A DNA stretch of 64,000 nt from Saprospiraceae bacterium (GCA_016718505.1 JADKDE010000002.1:806001-870000), one strand, 5' to 3'. Positions 48,825-58,694 are shown, numbered from the stretch's first letter. The notes: a model not told the origin generated them from the letters alone. Numbers and translations: made by a program.

Positions 48825-48882
48825 CACTCGCTAAAACTGATCCTTGAGATCACTATTGGTTAACTTAATAATTTAATAAAAA

Positions 48883-49158
48883 ATGGCCATTTATTTATCA
48901 AAAGAAAAAGTGCATGAAATTTTCGCCAAACACGGTGGAAGTGCACAGAATTCTGGATCTGTAGAGTCACAGATCGCTTTATTTACTTATAGAATCCAAA
49001 GCCTTTCTGAGCATTTGAAAAAGAATGCCAAAGATCATTCTTGCAAAAGAACTTTGTTGACTTTGGTAGGTAAAAGAAAAAGATTGCTTCACTATTTACA
49101 GAATAAAGATATTCTAAAATATCGTTCTCTGATCGAAGCATTAGGTATAAGAAAGTAA
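48883..49158 (+). CDS. rpsO: 30S ribosomal protein S15
   Basis: A 91-residue protein with the S15 helices: GSVESQIALFTYRIQSLSEHL near residue 25, KDHSCKRTLLTLVGKRKRLL near 46, and YRSLIEALGIRK at the end. It binds the central domain of 16S rRNA. rpsO and pnp adjacent is the usual bacterial order. A terminator follows, so pnp is partly separated. Confidence 0.98.
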   Translation: MAIYLSKEKVHEIFAKHGGSAQNSGSVESQIALFTYRIQSLSEHLKKNAKDHSCKRTLLTLVGKRKRLLHYLQNKDILKYRSLIEALGIRK

Positions 49159-49165
49159 TTATTGT

Positions 49166-49200
49166 AAAAGTGTTTCCTTCTCCAAGGAAACACTTTTTTT
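49166..49200 (+). terminator. Rho-independent terminator between rpsO and pnp
   Basis: AAAAGTGTTTCCTT (49166-49179), loop CTCC, then AAGGAAACACTTTT (49184-49197) with a T run: a perfect 14-pair stem. Confidence 0.88.
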
Positions 49201-49264
49201 GTTTGGCATATCCGCACTTTTTATTCTTTCATTATTTCTTAGGAAATACAAAAACAATCCTTTC

Positions 49265-51400
49265 ATGGGAGCAAGAAATCCAATTTCAAAATCATTCTCC
49301 TTGCCGGATGGCAGAGAGATTACCATAGAGACCGGAAAATTGGCGACTCAAGCTGATGGTTCTGTCGTCGTAAGGGCAGGTGATACCATGCTTTTAGCTA
49401 CTGTCGTATCATCTACTGAAGCCAAGCCCGATCAGAGTTTTTTCCCACTTTCAGTCGATTATCAAGAAAAGTTTGCTGCCGGTGGTAGAATCCCTGGTAA
49501 CTTTTTTAGAAGAGAAACAAAGCTTTCAGACTATGAAGTACTAATTTGTCGTTTGGTGGATAGGGCGATTAGACCTCTATTCGCTGATACATATAGGTTC
49601 GAAACGCAAGTGAACATCCAATTGATCAGTGGCGATAAAGAGACCATGCCTGATGCTTTAGTGGCACTTGCTGCTTCATCGGCTATCGCTGTTTCTAATA
49701 TTCCTTGGGAAGGTCCAATTTCTGAAGTGAGGGTTGCCAAGATAGGTGGCGAATACGTCGTCAATCCTATGCGCTCTGCTTTGGCTAGTGCTACCCTAGA
49801 CATCATCGTGGCTGCAACATTGAAAGATGTAACGATGGTAGAAGGTGAAGCGAATGAATGTAGCGAAAAAGAATTGATTGAAGCCATAAAAATTGGTCAT
49901 GAAGCCATCAAAGTGCAAATTGAAGCTCAATTGGCTTTGGCTGAGATGGTGGGTGAAAAGGCCCTTGTAAAAAGAGAAGTGCCAGAAGCTATAGTAAATG
50001 AAGAAATCGAAAACATCGTTGTAGAATATTGCGCTGAGAAAATAAAATCTTTGGCCACTCAAGCTACCGATAAATCATTCAGAAAAAATAAATTCAAGGA
50101 AATTAAAACCGAAATGATAGAGGTTTTAACCAACTTGAAAGGAGAAGACTTTGTCGTAGAAAATGCTAAGCTTCTTGAAATGTATTTTGATAAATACAAG
50201 AAAAAATTGGTTAGAGGCGTGATTTTGGATACGGGTAGTAGATTAGACGGTAGAGGAAATAAGGACATTCGACCTATATGGTGTGAAGTGGGTTATCTAC
50301 CTGCGGCACACGGAAGCGCGATTTTCAATAGAGGTGAAACTCAAGCCTTGACCACCTTGACATTGGGATCAAAATTGGATGAAGCCATTTACGATACAGC
50401 TTTGGTTCAATCTATGGAAAAATTCTTGTTGCATTACAATTTTCCAGGATTTTCTGTTGGAGAAGTAAAGCCTAATAGAGGTCCAGGACGTAGAGAAGTT
50501 GGACATGCTAATCTAGCTGCAAGATCTATCAAAAAAGTTATGCCCGACAATCCCTATACAATCCGTATCGTTTCTGATATCCTTGAATCGAACGGTTCAT
50601 CTTCCATGGCGACCGTTTGTGCGGGATCTATGGCATTGATGGATGGAGGAATTCAGATTAAAGCACCAGTTGCTGGGATAGCAATGGGTATGATCGCGGA
50701 AGCTGGTAAAATTGCCATTTTGTCTGATATACTAGGTGATGAAGACGCTCTAGGCGATATGGACTTCAAAGTAACGGGTACCGTAAACGGTATAACGGGT
50801 TGCCAGATGGACATCAAAATTGATGGATTGCCATATGAGCAATTGGAACAGGCATTGGAGCAAGCCAGAGTTGGAAGGTTACATATCATTGATTGCATGG
50901 CTGAGGCTATAGCTAAACCCAACGCAGAGCTTAAACCGCACGCTCCTAGGATTGAAGAGATTCATATCGATAAGAGTTTTATCGGTGCTGTGATCGGACC
51001 AGGTGGTAAAATCATCCAAGAGATGCAAGCTACCACGGGAACCGTTATTACCATCGAAGAGATAGATAATAAGGGTATCGTAAAAATTGCAAGTAATAAT
51101 GCAGACTCTATTAGAGCTGCAATGGATCGTATCAAGCAAATTACCTTTGTGCCAACCGTTGGAGATGAATACGACGCTGTAATTGTTACCATCCAGCCAT
51201 ATGGCGCATTTGTTGACTTTATGGGAGGAAAGAGCGGATTGGTTCATATCTCTGAACTTTCTCACGAAAGATTGAATGCCGTTGAGGACAAATTCAAGGA
51301 AGGAGACCATATTCGAGTAAAATTGATTGGAATCGAAGACAGAACTGGAAAATTAAGACTTTCGGCCAAAGCATTATTGCCAAGACCTGAAAGAAAGTAA
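49265..51400 (+). CDS. pnp: Polynucleotide phosphorylase
   Basis: 711 residues from ATG 49265 (MGARNPIS); an in-frame upstream extension into the terminator is rejected. Two RNase PH domains with a helical domain between them are present, with FFRRETKLSDYE near residue 82 and GRREVGHANLAAR near 410 as catalytic landmarks. GPGGKIIQEM near 578 is the KH domain and the last 75 residues the S1 domain (GAFVDFMGGKSGLVHISEL). It degrades RNA with phosphate in the 3' to 5' direction. Confidence 0.97.
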   Translation: MGARNPISKSFSLPDGREITIETGKLATQADGSVVVRAGDTMLLATVVSSTEAKPDQSFFPLSVDYQEKFAAGGRIPGNFFRRETKLSDYEVLICRLVDRAIRPLFADTYRFETQVNIQLISGDKETMPDALVALAASSAIAVSNIPWEGPISEVRVAKIGGEYVVNPMRSALASATLDIIVAATLKDVTMVEGEANECSEKELIEAIKIGHEAIKVQIEAQLALAEMVGEKALVKREVPEAIVNEEIENIVVEYCAEKIKSLATQATDKSFRKNKFKEIKTEMIEVLTNLKGEDFVVENAKLLEMYFDKYKKKLVRGVILDTGSRLDGRGNKDIRPIWCEVGYLPAAHGSAIFNRGETQALTTLTLGSKLDEAIYDTALVQSMEKFLLHYNFPGFSVGEVKPNRGPGRREVGHANLAARSIKKVMPDNPYTIRIVSDILESNGSSSMATVCAGSMALMDGGIQIKAPVAGIAMGMIAEAGKIAILSDILGDEDALGDMDFKVTGTVNGITGCQMDIKIDGLPYEQLEQALEQARVGRLHIIDCMAEAIAKPNAELKPHAPRIEEIHIDKSFIGAVIGPGGKIIQEMQATTGTVITIEEIDNKGIVKIASNNADSIRAAMDRIKQITFVPTVGDEYDAVIVTIQPYGAFVDFMGGKSGLVHISELSHERLNAVEDKFKEGDHIRVKLIGIEDRTGKLRLSAKALLPRPERK

Positions 51401-51418
51401 TTTTTCTAAAATAAATAC

Positions 51419-51449
51419 AAGGCCCTAGACATCAATCTGGGGCTTTTTT
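51419..51449 (+). terminator. Rho-independent terminator after pnp
   Basis: GCCCTAGA (51422-51429), loop, TCTGGGGC (51436-51443), then TTTTTT; one G-T pair. Confidence 0.82.
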
Positions 51450-51486
51450 GTTTATTTAAATCTAGGGCTTTTAAAACCTTCTTGAT

Positions 51487-51494
51487 TAACTTTG
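51487..51494 (+). promoter_or_regulatory. Candidate promoter -7 element upstream of structured RNA B
   Basis: TAACTTTG matches TAnnTTTG. Transcription would begin around 51501-51505, a few bases before the RNA's first helix. No clear -33 partner. Confidence 0.5.
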
Positions 51495-51510
51495 TATTGT
51501 TTATAACTAT

Positions 51511-51633
51511 GCGCGTGAGGTAGGGTAGTGGCTTGGTCTCTTACTGACTATCGGGAAGGAAGAGACGGGATCTCGTCGTTTAGACGAGAGTACCCACGAA
51601 CATACCGACCAATGTGTAACATTGGGCACGCCC
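51511..51633 (+). ncRNA. Structured RNA element, copy B (unknown family)
   Basis: A compact 120-base fold between the pnp terminator and priA. The closing helix is GCGTG/CACGC (51513-51517 with 51627-51631). Nested inside are GGTA/TACC (51519-51522 with 51603-51606) and GGGTA/TACCC (51523-51527 with 51591-51595). These enclose two hairpins, GTCTCTT/AAGAGAC (51536-51542, 51560-51566) and TCTCGTC-GTTTA-GACGAGA (51571-51589). A third, CCAATGT-GTA-ACATTGG (51609-51625), sits at the 3' end. It shares blocks and helix plan with the element at 32218. A TAnnTTTG element lies just upstream. Confidence 0.65.
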
Positions 51634-51689
51634 AAATTATTATTTTATTATTAAAATGGCAGTTCATTTGCCTTGGCTATATTTTTAAT

Positions 51690-54155
51690 TTGACGGATTC
51701 GAACGAAAGACTGGTTATCGCAGAAGTTATCTTGCCATTGGCAATCGGCCAAGCATATAGTTTTTCTGTACCCCAGAGTCTAGAAAGCCAGATTGCAGTG
51801 GGTCAAAGAGTCCAAGTACAATTCGGGAAAAAGCGGATGTACGCTGGAATTGTGTACAATCTGACCGATTCGGTGGCGCACGATTCACTAAAATTTAAGG
51901 AAGTACTCGCGATTTTGGATGAAAAACCAATTCTGACAAAGCGACATATGGATTTTTGGAATTGGATTGCGGACTATTATGCCTGCCATCTGGGGGAGGT
52001 CGTGATTTCGGCATTGCCGAGTGGGTTAAAATTGAGCAGTGACACCATCGTAGTTAAGAACTTTGAAGAAATTCCGCAAGATGTTTCCGATGAAGAATAT
52101 TTGATACTAGAAGCTCTGACATTTCATCAGGAAATCCCAATTGCCACCATAGAGGAGATTCTCAATAAAAAAAATGTTTATAAAGCGGTCAATAATCTGT
52201 TAAATCAAAAATTGATCTCCTTAAAGGAGGAATTGCAAAACAGTTATAAGCCGAAATTGGCAAAATTTGTAGATTGGGGTCCAGATTATATTCAACCAGA
52301 GGCACAGACTAAAGTTTTTGATGCCATAAAAAATGAATCACAAGTTCGCTGCTTGCTGGGTATGGTACAGTTGACAAGGACGGGTGTTCCCATACTCAAA
52401 CGAAAACTACTAGACGAGACCTTTGTAAAGCCTACGACGATAGACCAATTGGTCAAAAAAGGAATCTTGGCTATTGTGGTCGATCCTGTATCTCGATTGA
52501 GCCGTGATCTGAAGGAAAGAAATGGCGTTCTAGCTCCATTGAGCACCATCCAAGAAGTGGCTTATGCGAAGATCATAGAGTCATGGAATATTCACAATAT
52601 TACCTTATTGCATGGCGTCACGGGTAGTGGCAAGACTAGATTATTCGCTGAACTTATTCTCAAACACGTTCCAGAAAATGGTCAGGTTTTGTATCTACTC
52701 CCGGAGATAACATTGGCAACTCAGCTTACCCAGAGATTAAAGGCGATGCTTGGGGATGATATCGTTGTTTATCATTCGAGGATAAATCAACAAGAGCGTG
52801 TCGAAATATGGCATGCTGCATTTCAGGGAAGAAAGATCATAATTGGTCCTCGCTCTAGTGTATTTCTGCCTTTTATAAATCTAGATTTAGTCATCATAGA
52901 CGAAGAACATGACCCTTCCTACAAACAACAGGATCCAGCACCTAGGTACAACGGAAGGGATGCTGCATTGGTTTTAGCTAAGCTTTTTGGAGCCAAGACG
53001 CTTTTGGCTACGGCTACACCTTCTATCGAGACTTATACGAATGCCATGAATGGTAAATATGGCTATGTTCTCCTTGCTGAACGTTATGGAGATGCAGAGC
53101 TGCCCAAAATCGAGTTGGTCGATTTGAAAGCTGAAATCAAGAAAAACACGATGGTAAGAGTCTTTGCCGCCAGTGTTTTTGAAGAAATAAAAGCAAATAT
53201 TCAAGAGAATAAGCAAGTCATCATTTTTCAAAATAGACGAGGGTTTGCACCCATCTATGAATGTCAATTATGCCTATGGAAAGCGCATTGTATCAATTGC
53301 GACACGAGTTTAATCTATCATAAATACAGCAATAAACTCAAATGTCATTATTGTGGTTATCAAGAAACGATGGTGCCTGAGTGTCCAGACTGCTTGAGTG
53401 AAAAAGTTGAACTCAAAGGCATAGGGACTGAGCAGATCGAAAACGATTTATCCATTTTGTTTCCTGATGTGGTGATAAATCGATTGGATTATGAAACGAC
53501 CAGGAGTCGCAAGGAATTAACCCAAATAATAGGGGACTTTGAGCAAGGACTGACAAAGATTCTCGTTGGGACGCAAATGTTGGCGAAGGGCTTAGATTTT
53601 AGCAATGTAGGTCTCGTCGTTATCGTCAATGCAGATCAGCTCTTGGCTTATCCCGATTTTAGGGTGAACGAGCGGGCCTTCCAGTTGATGACACAAGTAT
53701 CAGGTCGTGCTGGGCGGCAAGGTGGGGGCTCTAAGGTGATGATACAAGCAGCGAATATCGAGCATCCAGTGTTTGGTTGGGTGATAGGGCATGATTTTGA
53801 ATCATTTTATGAAAGGGAAATCAAAGAACGCCATTGGCACTTTTTCCCACCATACTCTCGAATGTCTAGAATCATAGTAAAGCACAAAAATAAGGACGTC
53901 CTAAATGAGTTGCTTAATATTTATTTGGATTATTTGAATAAAAATATAAAAGGAGAATGGCAATTTTTCGGACCTATATTGCCTCCAATTTCCCGAATCC
54001 AGGGGTTTTATTTGCAACATTTTGTAATCAAATCCCCGAAAACTGCCAATACTATGCTTGTACTAATACATATCAAGAGTAGTTTTTTTGAAATTGCGTA
54101 TAAGACCGCAGCATTCAGACAAGCGAAGGTGGTTTTTGACATAGATCCCTACTAA
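51690..54155 (+). CDS. priA: Primosomal protein N' (replication restart helicase)
   Basis: Start set at TTG 51690, which gives an 821-residue protein with the normal N-terminus; the longer in-frame start at 51528 would place translation inside the structured RNA. The 3'-DNA-binding domain opens with IAEVILPLAIGQAYSFSVP. Helicase motifs are GVTGSGKTRLF near residue 310 and IIDEEHDPSYK near 400, and the zinc-binding Cys cluster (CQLC, CINC, CHYC, CPDC) lies near 525-570. The C-terminal part ends KVVFDIDPY. Restarts stalled replication forks. Confidence 0.93.
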   Translation: MTDSNERLVIAEVILPLAIGQAYSFSVPQSLESQIAVGQRVQVQFGKKRMYAGIVYNLTDSVAHDSLKFKEVLAILDEKPILTKRHMDFWNWIADYYACHLGEVVISALPSGLKLSSDTIVVKNFEEIPQDVSDEEYLILEALTFHQEIPIATIEEILNKKNVYKAVNNLLNQKLISLKEELQNSYKPKLAKFVDWGPDYIQPEAQTKVFDAIKNESQVRCLLGMVQLTRTGVPILKRKLLDETFVKPTTIDQLVKKGILAIVVDPVSRLSRDLKERNGVLAPLSTIQEVAYAKIIESWNIHNITLLHGVTGSGKTRLFAELILKHVPENGQVLYLLPEITLATQLTQRLKAMLGDDIVVYHSRINQQERVEIWHAAFQGRKIIIGPRSSVFLPFINLDLVIIDEEHDPSYKQQDPAPRYNGRDAALVLAKLFGAKTLLATATPSIETYTNAMNGKYGYVLLAERYGDAELPKIELVDLKAEIKKNTMVRVFAASVFEEIKANIQENKQVIIFQNRRGFAPIYECQLCLWKAHCINCDTSLIYHKYSNKLKCHYCGYQETMVPECPDCLSEKVELKGIGTEQIENDLSILFPDVVINRLDYETTRSRKELTQIIGDFEQGLTKILVGTQMLAKGLDFSNVGLVVIVNADQLLAYPDFRVNERAFQLMTQVSGRAGRQGGGSKVMIQAANIEHPVFGWVIGHDFESFYEREIKERHWHFFPPYSRMSRIIVKHKNKDVLNELLNIYLDYLNKNIKGEWQFFGPILPPISRIQGFYLQHFVIKSPKTANTMLVLIHIKSSFFEIAYKTAAFRQAKVVFDIDPY

Positions 54156-54222
54156 ATTTAATATAATTCATCTAAGGGAAACTTTTTATGACAAAGTGCT
54201 GTTTCATGATATTAGAAACTAC

Positions 54223-54594
54223 GGGGCTGACTGGAATTGACAGTAGAGGATAGCAGGTCAGTAAGCATGTCGGAGCAAGATTGTTCACTCCGTTAACAAA
54301 TGATGATCGAAACTTTAAGTGGCGAAAATTCTTTCGCGATCGCTGCCTAATCAGAGATTAGAATGCGTTTGTGCCCTGCGCTTGATACCTGATACACAGC
54401 GTACCGCACATCAACCCAAAACCTCAGGTTAGCTTAAAGTAGGGCCTCGACCTTGAAGCGAAAATTTAGAGGATAAGGTTTTGAGAGGACTGTACTGGAT
54501 CCGATCAAAGCACGAATAAATCAATCCAGAACTAAACATGTAGAAAGCTTTCAGGCACTTTATCTGGACGAGAGTTCGAATCTCTCCAGCTCCA
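54223..54594 (+). ncRNA. ssrA: tmRNA (ssrA)
   Basis: The 5' end GGGGCTGACTGG pairs with the 3' end CCAGCTCC, and the T-loop GTTCGAATC lies near the end. The tag frame at 54321-54350 reads GENSFAIAA then TAA, following the usual GE-rich start and Ala-Ala end. Mature ends are inferred from the acceptor stem; CCA is not encoded. It releases stalled ribosomes and tags the incomplete protein. Confidence 0.95.
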
Positions 54595-54604
54595 CAAAAT
54601 CAAG

Positions 54605-54632
54605 AAAGTCCTCCAATTGGGGGACTTTTTTT
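54605..54632 (+). terminator. Rho-independent terminator after tmRNA
   Basis: AAAGTCCTCC (54605-54614), loop AATT, GGGGGACTTT (54619-54628), then T run; one G-T pair. Confidence 0.88.
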
Positions 54633-54761
54633 TATTTTCAGAACCAGTCCAATTATTTTTCAAAAATAGGTGCGTAATACAAACAAAAGAGGCCAAGAAA
54701 TTATCTTAGCCTCTTTTTAAATTTAAATGTAAACTATTAATTTTTGATTAACTTGGTATAA

Positions 54762-54823
54762 TGGACAAAAAGTAGGCTATTTTGATAGATGATAGTTTGT
54801 AATGGACAAAAAGTAGGCTATTT
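54762..54823. repeat. Duplicated left terminal repeat of the insertion sequence
   Basis: The 21-base sequence TGGACAAAAAGTAGGCTATTT occurs at 54762-54782 and again at 54803-54823, 41 bases apart in the same direction. Its first 18 bases match the inverted right end at 55966-55983 exactly. The piece between the copies is unrelated to the transposase. Confidence 0.85.
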
Positions 54824-55983
54824 ATTTTCTCTTATTTGTCAATATTGTTGCAATTTCAGATACTTTTGCTATTGTCTAAATAAACGGAAGTAGGCTCTGC
54901 TGGGGAGCAACCTGCCAGGGATAAAATAGATGTTCGAAGAAAAAAGTCTTGTTGATGGGTTAAGGTGTCATTTCTTAGCCCATTGATATTTTTAGAGAAC
55001 TTTATGCCTTCAAAAACCCATCAATAAACTTCTTCTTTCGCGTTAGTGAAAGGCCATTATGATTTCTCAACTTGTTTTTCAGGTCTGCAAAATGACCATC
55101 TATGGCATTGGTTGTATTTGGTATTTTTAGCTCAAAGTTATCATACCAAGTAAATAGCCAGGGCAGATTCGTCTTTATACTTCTATAGGCTGATCTTAGT
55201 TTTTTATGTGTATAGAAGGATTTATGTGTTGTTTCATTGATTGTTCGTTCTTTTAAAAACTGCTCCCATTTATCATACCACAGATTCAAAGCTCCTACAA
55301 ACGACTCCTTGTCCGTTTGTTTCATTAGGTTTAGCACGTCCATTAGTTCCATCCCCGCTTGCAATTTAGGCCTTTTGGTTAAGTATCTACGTATAATTGC
55401 TGACTGATGAAATTGGCACATTTGCACAGGTATATCTTTGAAAGCTTGAATGAGCCCTTTCCTGCCATCGCAAACGATTCCAAGTATCTTGTACCCCTTT
55501 GACTTCAATTCTTCTATACCTTGAACATAGAGTTGGTTTGTTTCTGTCTTTACATAATATTTGAGAAGATTTTCCTTTGTTATGGCATCTTTAAATAACA
55601 TGACTCCTAAGCTTTTTCCCCAATATGTAGTATCCATTAGAACAATAACTTCGCGAACTTCCTTTTTAACTTCAATTATCCTATAACCATCCAGTTTTCT
55701 TTGAATAGTCTTAATGGAGCATTTATATTTGGACGCTAATTGACTGTAAGTTTGTTTTCCAATAGAATATTCTTCCCACAAATTTGAACTATTAATCCGA
55801 TCTCCTCCTATAAACTGACGATTACAATTATAGCATTTATAAAGTTGAACACCACTTTTTATACCATTTTTCTTTGTAAATCTGCTCCCACAATAAAAGC
55901 ACTTTTTTTATTCATGACCTTTGATTTGCCGCAAAGCTAGTGTTTATACAGGTTTTAGCCTTTTTTAGCCTACTTTTTGTCCA
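54803..55983. mobile_element. Insertion sequence with 18-base inverted ends
   Basis: Ends TGGACAAAAAGTAGGCTA (54803-54820) and its inverse (55966-55983) bracket one transposase gene on the minus strand. Total about 1.2 kb from the inner left end. The right end abuts the stop codon of the T9SS gene at 55984, so insertion left that protein's end intact. A clear target duplication is not visible. The left internal 180 bases, between the end repeat and the transposase stop, hold no gene. The transposase groups with the zinc-ribbon variant of the IS256-like type. Confidence 0.8.
55002..55915 (-). CDS. IS transposase with N-terminal zinc ribbon, start frameshifted
   Basis: The N-terminus contains a zinc ribbon (CFYC and CYNC pairs), then a helix-turn-helix (SQLASKYKCSIKTIQRKL), then the DDE-type core: VLMDTTYWGKSL for the first Asp, GIVCDGRKGL for the second, and TTNAIDGHFADLKN as the third-acid region, where Asp stands in for Glu. 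The ATG at 55915 is out of frame by one base; seven As follow where eight would join it to the ribbon. In the literal sequence no good start exists for the main frame. It may be a homopolymer loss, or slippage on the A run. Confidence 0.85.
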
Positions 55984-57840
55984 TTAAGCCATTAACTTCT
56001 TTGTTATTGTTTCTGTACCAGCTTGGATCGTTACCAAATAAATTCCTTTTGATAATTCACTAGTGTTCAGTTCAATAGTTTGAGTATCAAATGATGCTCT
56101 AGTTGTATTCAATAATACATTACCATAAAGATCACGAACAGATACTTCAATATCTTCTTGATTATCAAATAACGAAATCACAACATTTTGAGAAGTTGGA
56201 TTAGGTGCCATCACAAACTCTGTAATAGAACTAAGCCTTCTCAATTCTCTCAAAGAAGAATACTTTGATTTTCCATCGATATCAATCATTTTCAATCTAT
56301 AAAATGCTCTCTTAGTTGGGTTTAAATCGTGGAACATGTAATTTGATTCAGTCAAAGATGTTCCAGCAGCATTCATGGTTCCAATTTTTTCAAATCTAGA
56401 GCCATCCGAAGATCTTTCTATTTCAAAATACTTACTGTTCATTTCAGAAGAAGTGGTCCAAAATAGTGTGTTTTCTTTACCTTCCACTTTAGCTCCAAAA
56501 AAAGCCAATTGTATAGGTAAAAATGCTTGACCAATTGCAACATATGCTTCTACCTGAGGAGTGGTCAATGAGCCAACTATATGCCCTTGTGCTGTATTGA
56601 CTACTTGTATGGGTTGACTATCGTCGACTACTTTCGCAGTATATTGTATCGTGACAGATGATCCAGGTGGGACATATATATTAGGATACCCCAAACTACT
56701 AGCAGTACCGCCCCCTAAAAATTCCATGGTTCCTGTAGAACCTGTGGCTGGGTATCCGCTTAAATCTGTTGTTTTGATAGTACTAGCTGCCGTAAAAGAT
56801 TGGAATTGCAATTGTGAAGGCATCACATCAACTACCTTGTCCAAGGACATAGGATAGGTTGTCGGATTCGTCAATACAATGGTATATGTTACAATATCAT
56901 TTAATTGGAGATTAGAATTGGGAAAAGCTGACTTTGCAATACCTATCGTGGAATTGGCTGCTGGATTTACAGTAATAGTACCATTTCCGCCCAAACTATA
57001 TTGAAAATTTCCTCCTTGATATGCTTCGGTATAAGGTCTGAATATAAAATTAACGTCACACAATACTCTATAACAATATTGTACTGTAAAACCCCAAGCA
57101 GGGTTAGACCCACATTGAGCACCAGTTGTGTTAACATAAGTTTGAGTATTACAACCTAACGGAACTGGACAATCAGCCGCTGTTACACCACCTACTACAC
57201 ATGCTGATAACTGTTCCAAACATCCGCCATTAAGATCTCTGGTTCCTGCACCCGACCAAACAATTTGTTCACCAGGTTGCATTCTTGATGCACCATGTGT
57301 TACTGTATAACAGAATGCTCCTCCGATTCCTCCTGTGTAGTTAATATTGGGTGGCGTTCCAGTAAATCCAGATCCGCTTGCACTTAAAGAAGTACAAATT
57401 CTTATGGGAGATATTTCTACTACACCAAGGACACTTGAAGTTACAGAAAAATTGTAGGCACCAGAACAACCATTGCCTCCAAGACACCGGAAATTTAACC
57501 ACCAAGCTATATCTTTGCACTCCCCAGGTTGTAAGACACCAAAATCTTTAGTGGCAGTTTCCCCTGCACCCAAAGTAAAGTAGGGGGCTCCAGAAACTGT
57601 CACATCCCATGTAAGTGTGCCAAAATCCAAAGGTGTTGCTCCTGTATTGCAAAACCGAACATTATAAAAACCAGCCTTCGGACCCTAATTATCTGGTGCT
57701 GGACACTTATTGGCATCTACAAGGAATGTGTAAATACCTGCGGGTGCCTCAATAATGTTCATTACAGTACTGGTGTAGGTCTGGCCGAAACTTGGAATAT
57801 AAAATAAGCCAAGTAATAAAAGGGTAAAAATTCGTTGCAT
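55984..57840 (-). CDS. T9SS DUF11-type secreted protein with an in-frame TAG
   Basis: Signal peptide from ATG 57840 (MQRIFTLLLLGLFYIPSFGQ). The frame continues through a beta-rich domain, hits TAG at 57685-57687 (residue 52), then resumes at once with GPKAGFYNVRFCNTG. The central part is a Cys-rich repeat region with pairs such as CVVGGVTAADCP, then a DUF11/SdrD-like domain with QLNDIVTYTIVLTNP near residue 310. A fibronectin-like FEIERSSDGS and the sorting domain ending TITKKLMA follow. One base change could restore the codon. It sits directly beside the insertion sequence. Confidence 0.78.
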
Positions 57841-58208
57841 AATTGATTTAATTTAAATGGTGAAAAAAATAAACTCGAGCATCGGTGACAATACACTTTT
57901 ATTAATAAAAACTTATATATAATTGGCTTATTGTCCCTTTCCTTAAACCAAGGATAATATTGTTTTTGATAAATCAAAATTTTATTCACATTTTTTTTAT
58001 TTTTTTTATAAAAATTTTTCCCCAACGAATCCCCTACACCAAAATCAGCTTGAAATAATTGCATTTTCCAATTGATTTACTCAAGGGATTTTTTGGGTTT
58101 CTAGTTATTTTTGTTAATCTTTTATTAAAGTCTCAAAGCAAAATATCTAATATTTCCGTTATATAATTTTTAGGGTTATTTTTGCATGATGGTAAATATT
58201 ATAATGTT

Positions 58209-58688
58209 ATGAAAAACAGACTTTTACTTTCGTGCTTTTTTGCTTTTTCGCTAATTGGGTATATTCGGGCTCAGGATGAAAAGTTTTCTATTATCCTGAG
58301 TACTGATTCAGTTGGCGTTGGTGAAACATTCACGGTTACATTCGAGGCGATTAATCTCAATGGGAGTTTTACGCCTTGTGATTTCGAAGGGTTTGAGATA
58401 GTTGGGGGTCCGATGTCCAGTAGCTCATTTTCTATGATTAACGGAGTTACGGAAAGCAAGATGACATATACTTATTATCTAGTTGGGCAAAAAAAGGGTC
58501 GTTTTGAACTCAAAGAGGCCAAAATTAAAGTAGGTGATGAGGAAATTACCACTGCACCAGTCAAAATAACTGTTTTGGATAAAACACCTCTGGGCAAAAA
58601 TGAAGTATTGCGTCAAAATCGTTCTCAGTTTGATTTTATGCCAAATTCCACGAAACCGACCAAGAAGCGAAAAGTAATAACCCTATAA
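58209..58688 (+). CDS. BatD-like N-terminal domain protein
   Basis: A 159-residue protein from ATG 58209 with signal peptide (ending IRAQ). The body matches the first Ig-like domain of BatD: VGVGETFTVTF near residue 36, FEGFEIVGGPMSSSSFS near 62, and FELKEAKIKV near 105. It stops with a basic tail. It is 7 bases before the full-length batD gene and seems to be a duplicate of its first domain. A partner for BatA/BatB-type von Willebrand proteins is possible, but those genes are not here. Confidence 0.75.
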   Translation: MKNRLLLSCFFAFSLIGYIRAQDEKFSIILSTDSVGVGETFTVTFEAINLNGSFTPCDFEGFEIVGGPMSSSSFSMINGVTESKMTYTYYLVGQKKGRFELKEAKIKVGDEEITTAPVKITVLDKTPLGKNEVLRQNRSQFDFMPNSTKPTKKRKVITL

Positions 58689-58694
58689 AAACTC

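Noticed and set aside
49199..49264. Longer pnp start
   Set aside because: The extra residues overlap the rpsO terminator and are hydrophobic nonsense; ATG 49265 begins the typical MGARNPIS-like start.
51528..51689. N-terminal extension of PriA from the first in-frame codon
   Set aside because: It would translate through the structured RNA and its hairpins and does not look like PriA; the TTG at 51690 gives the normal length.
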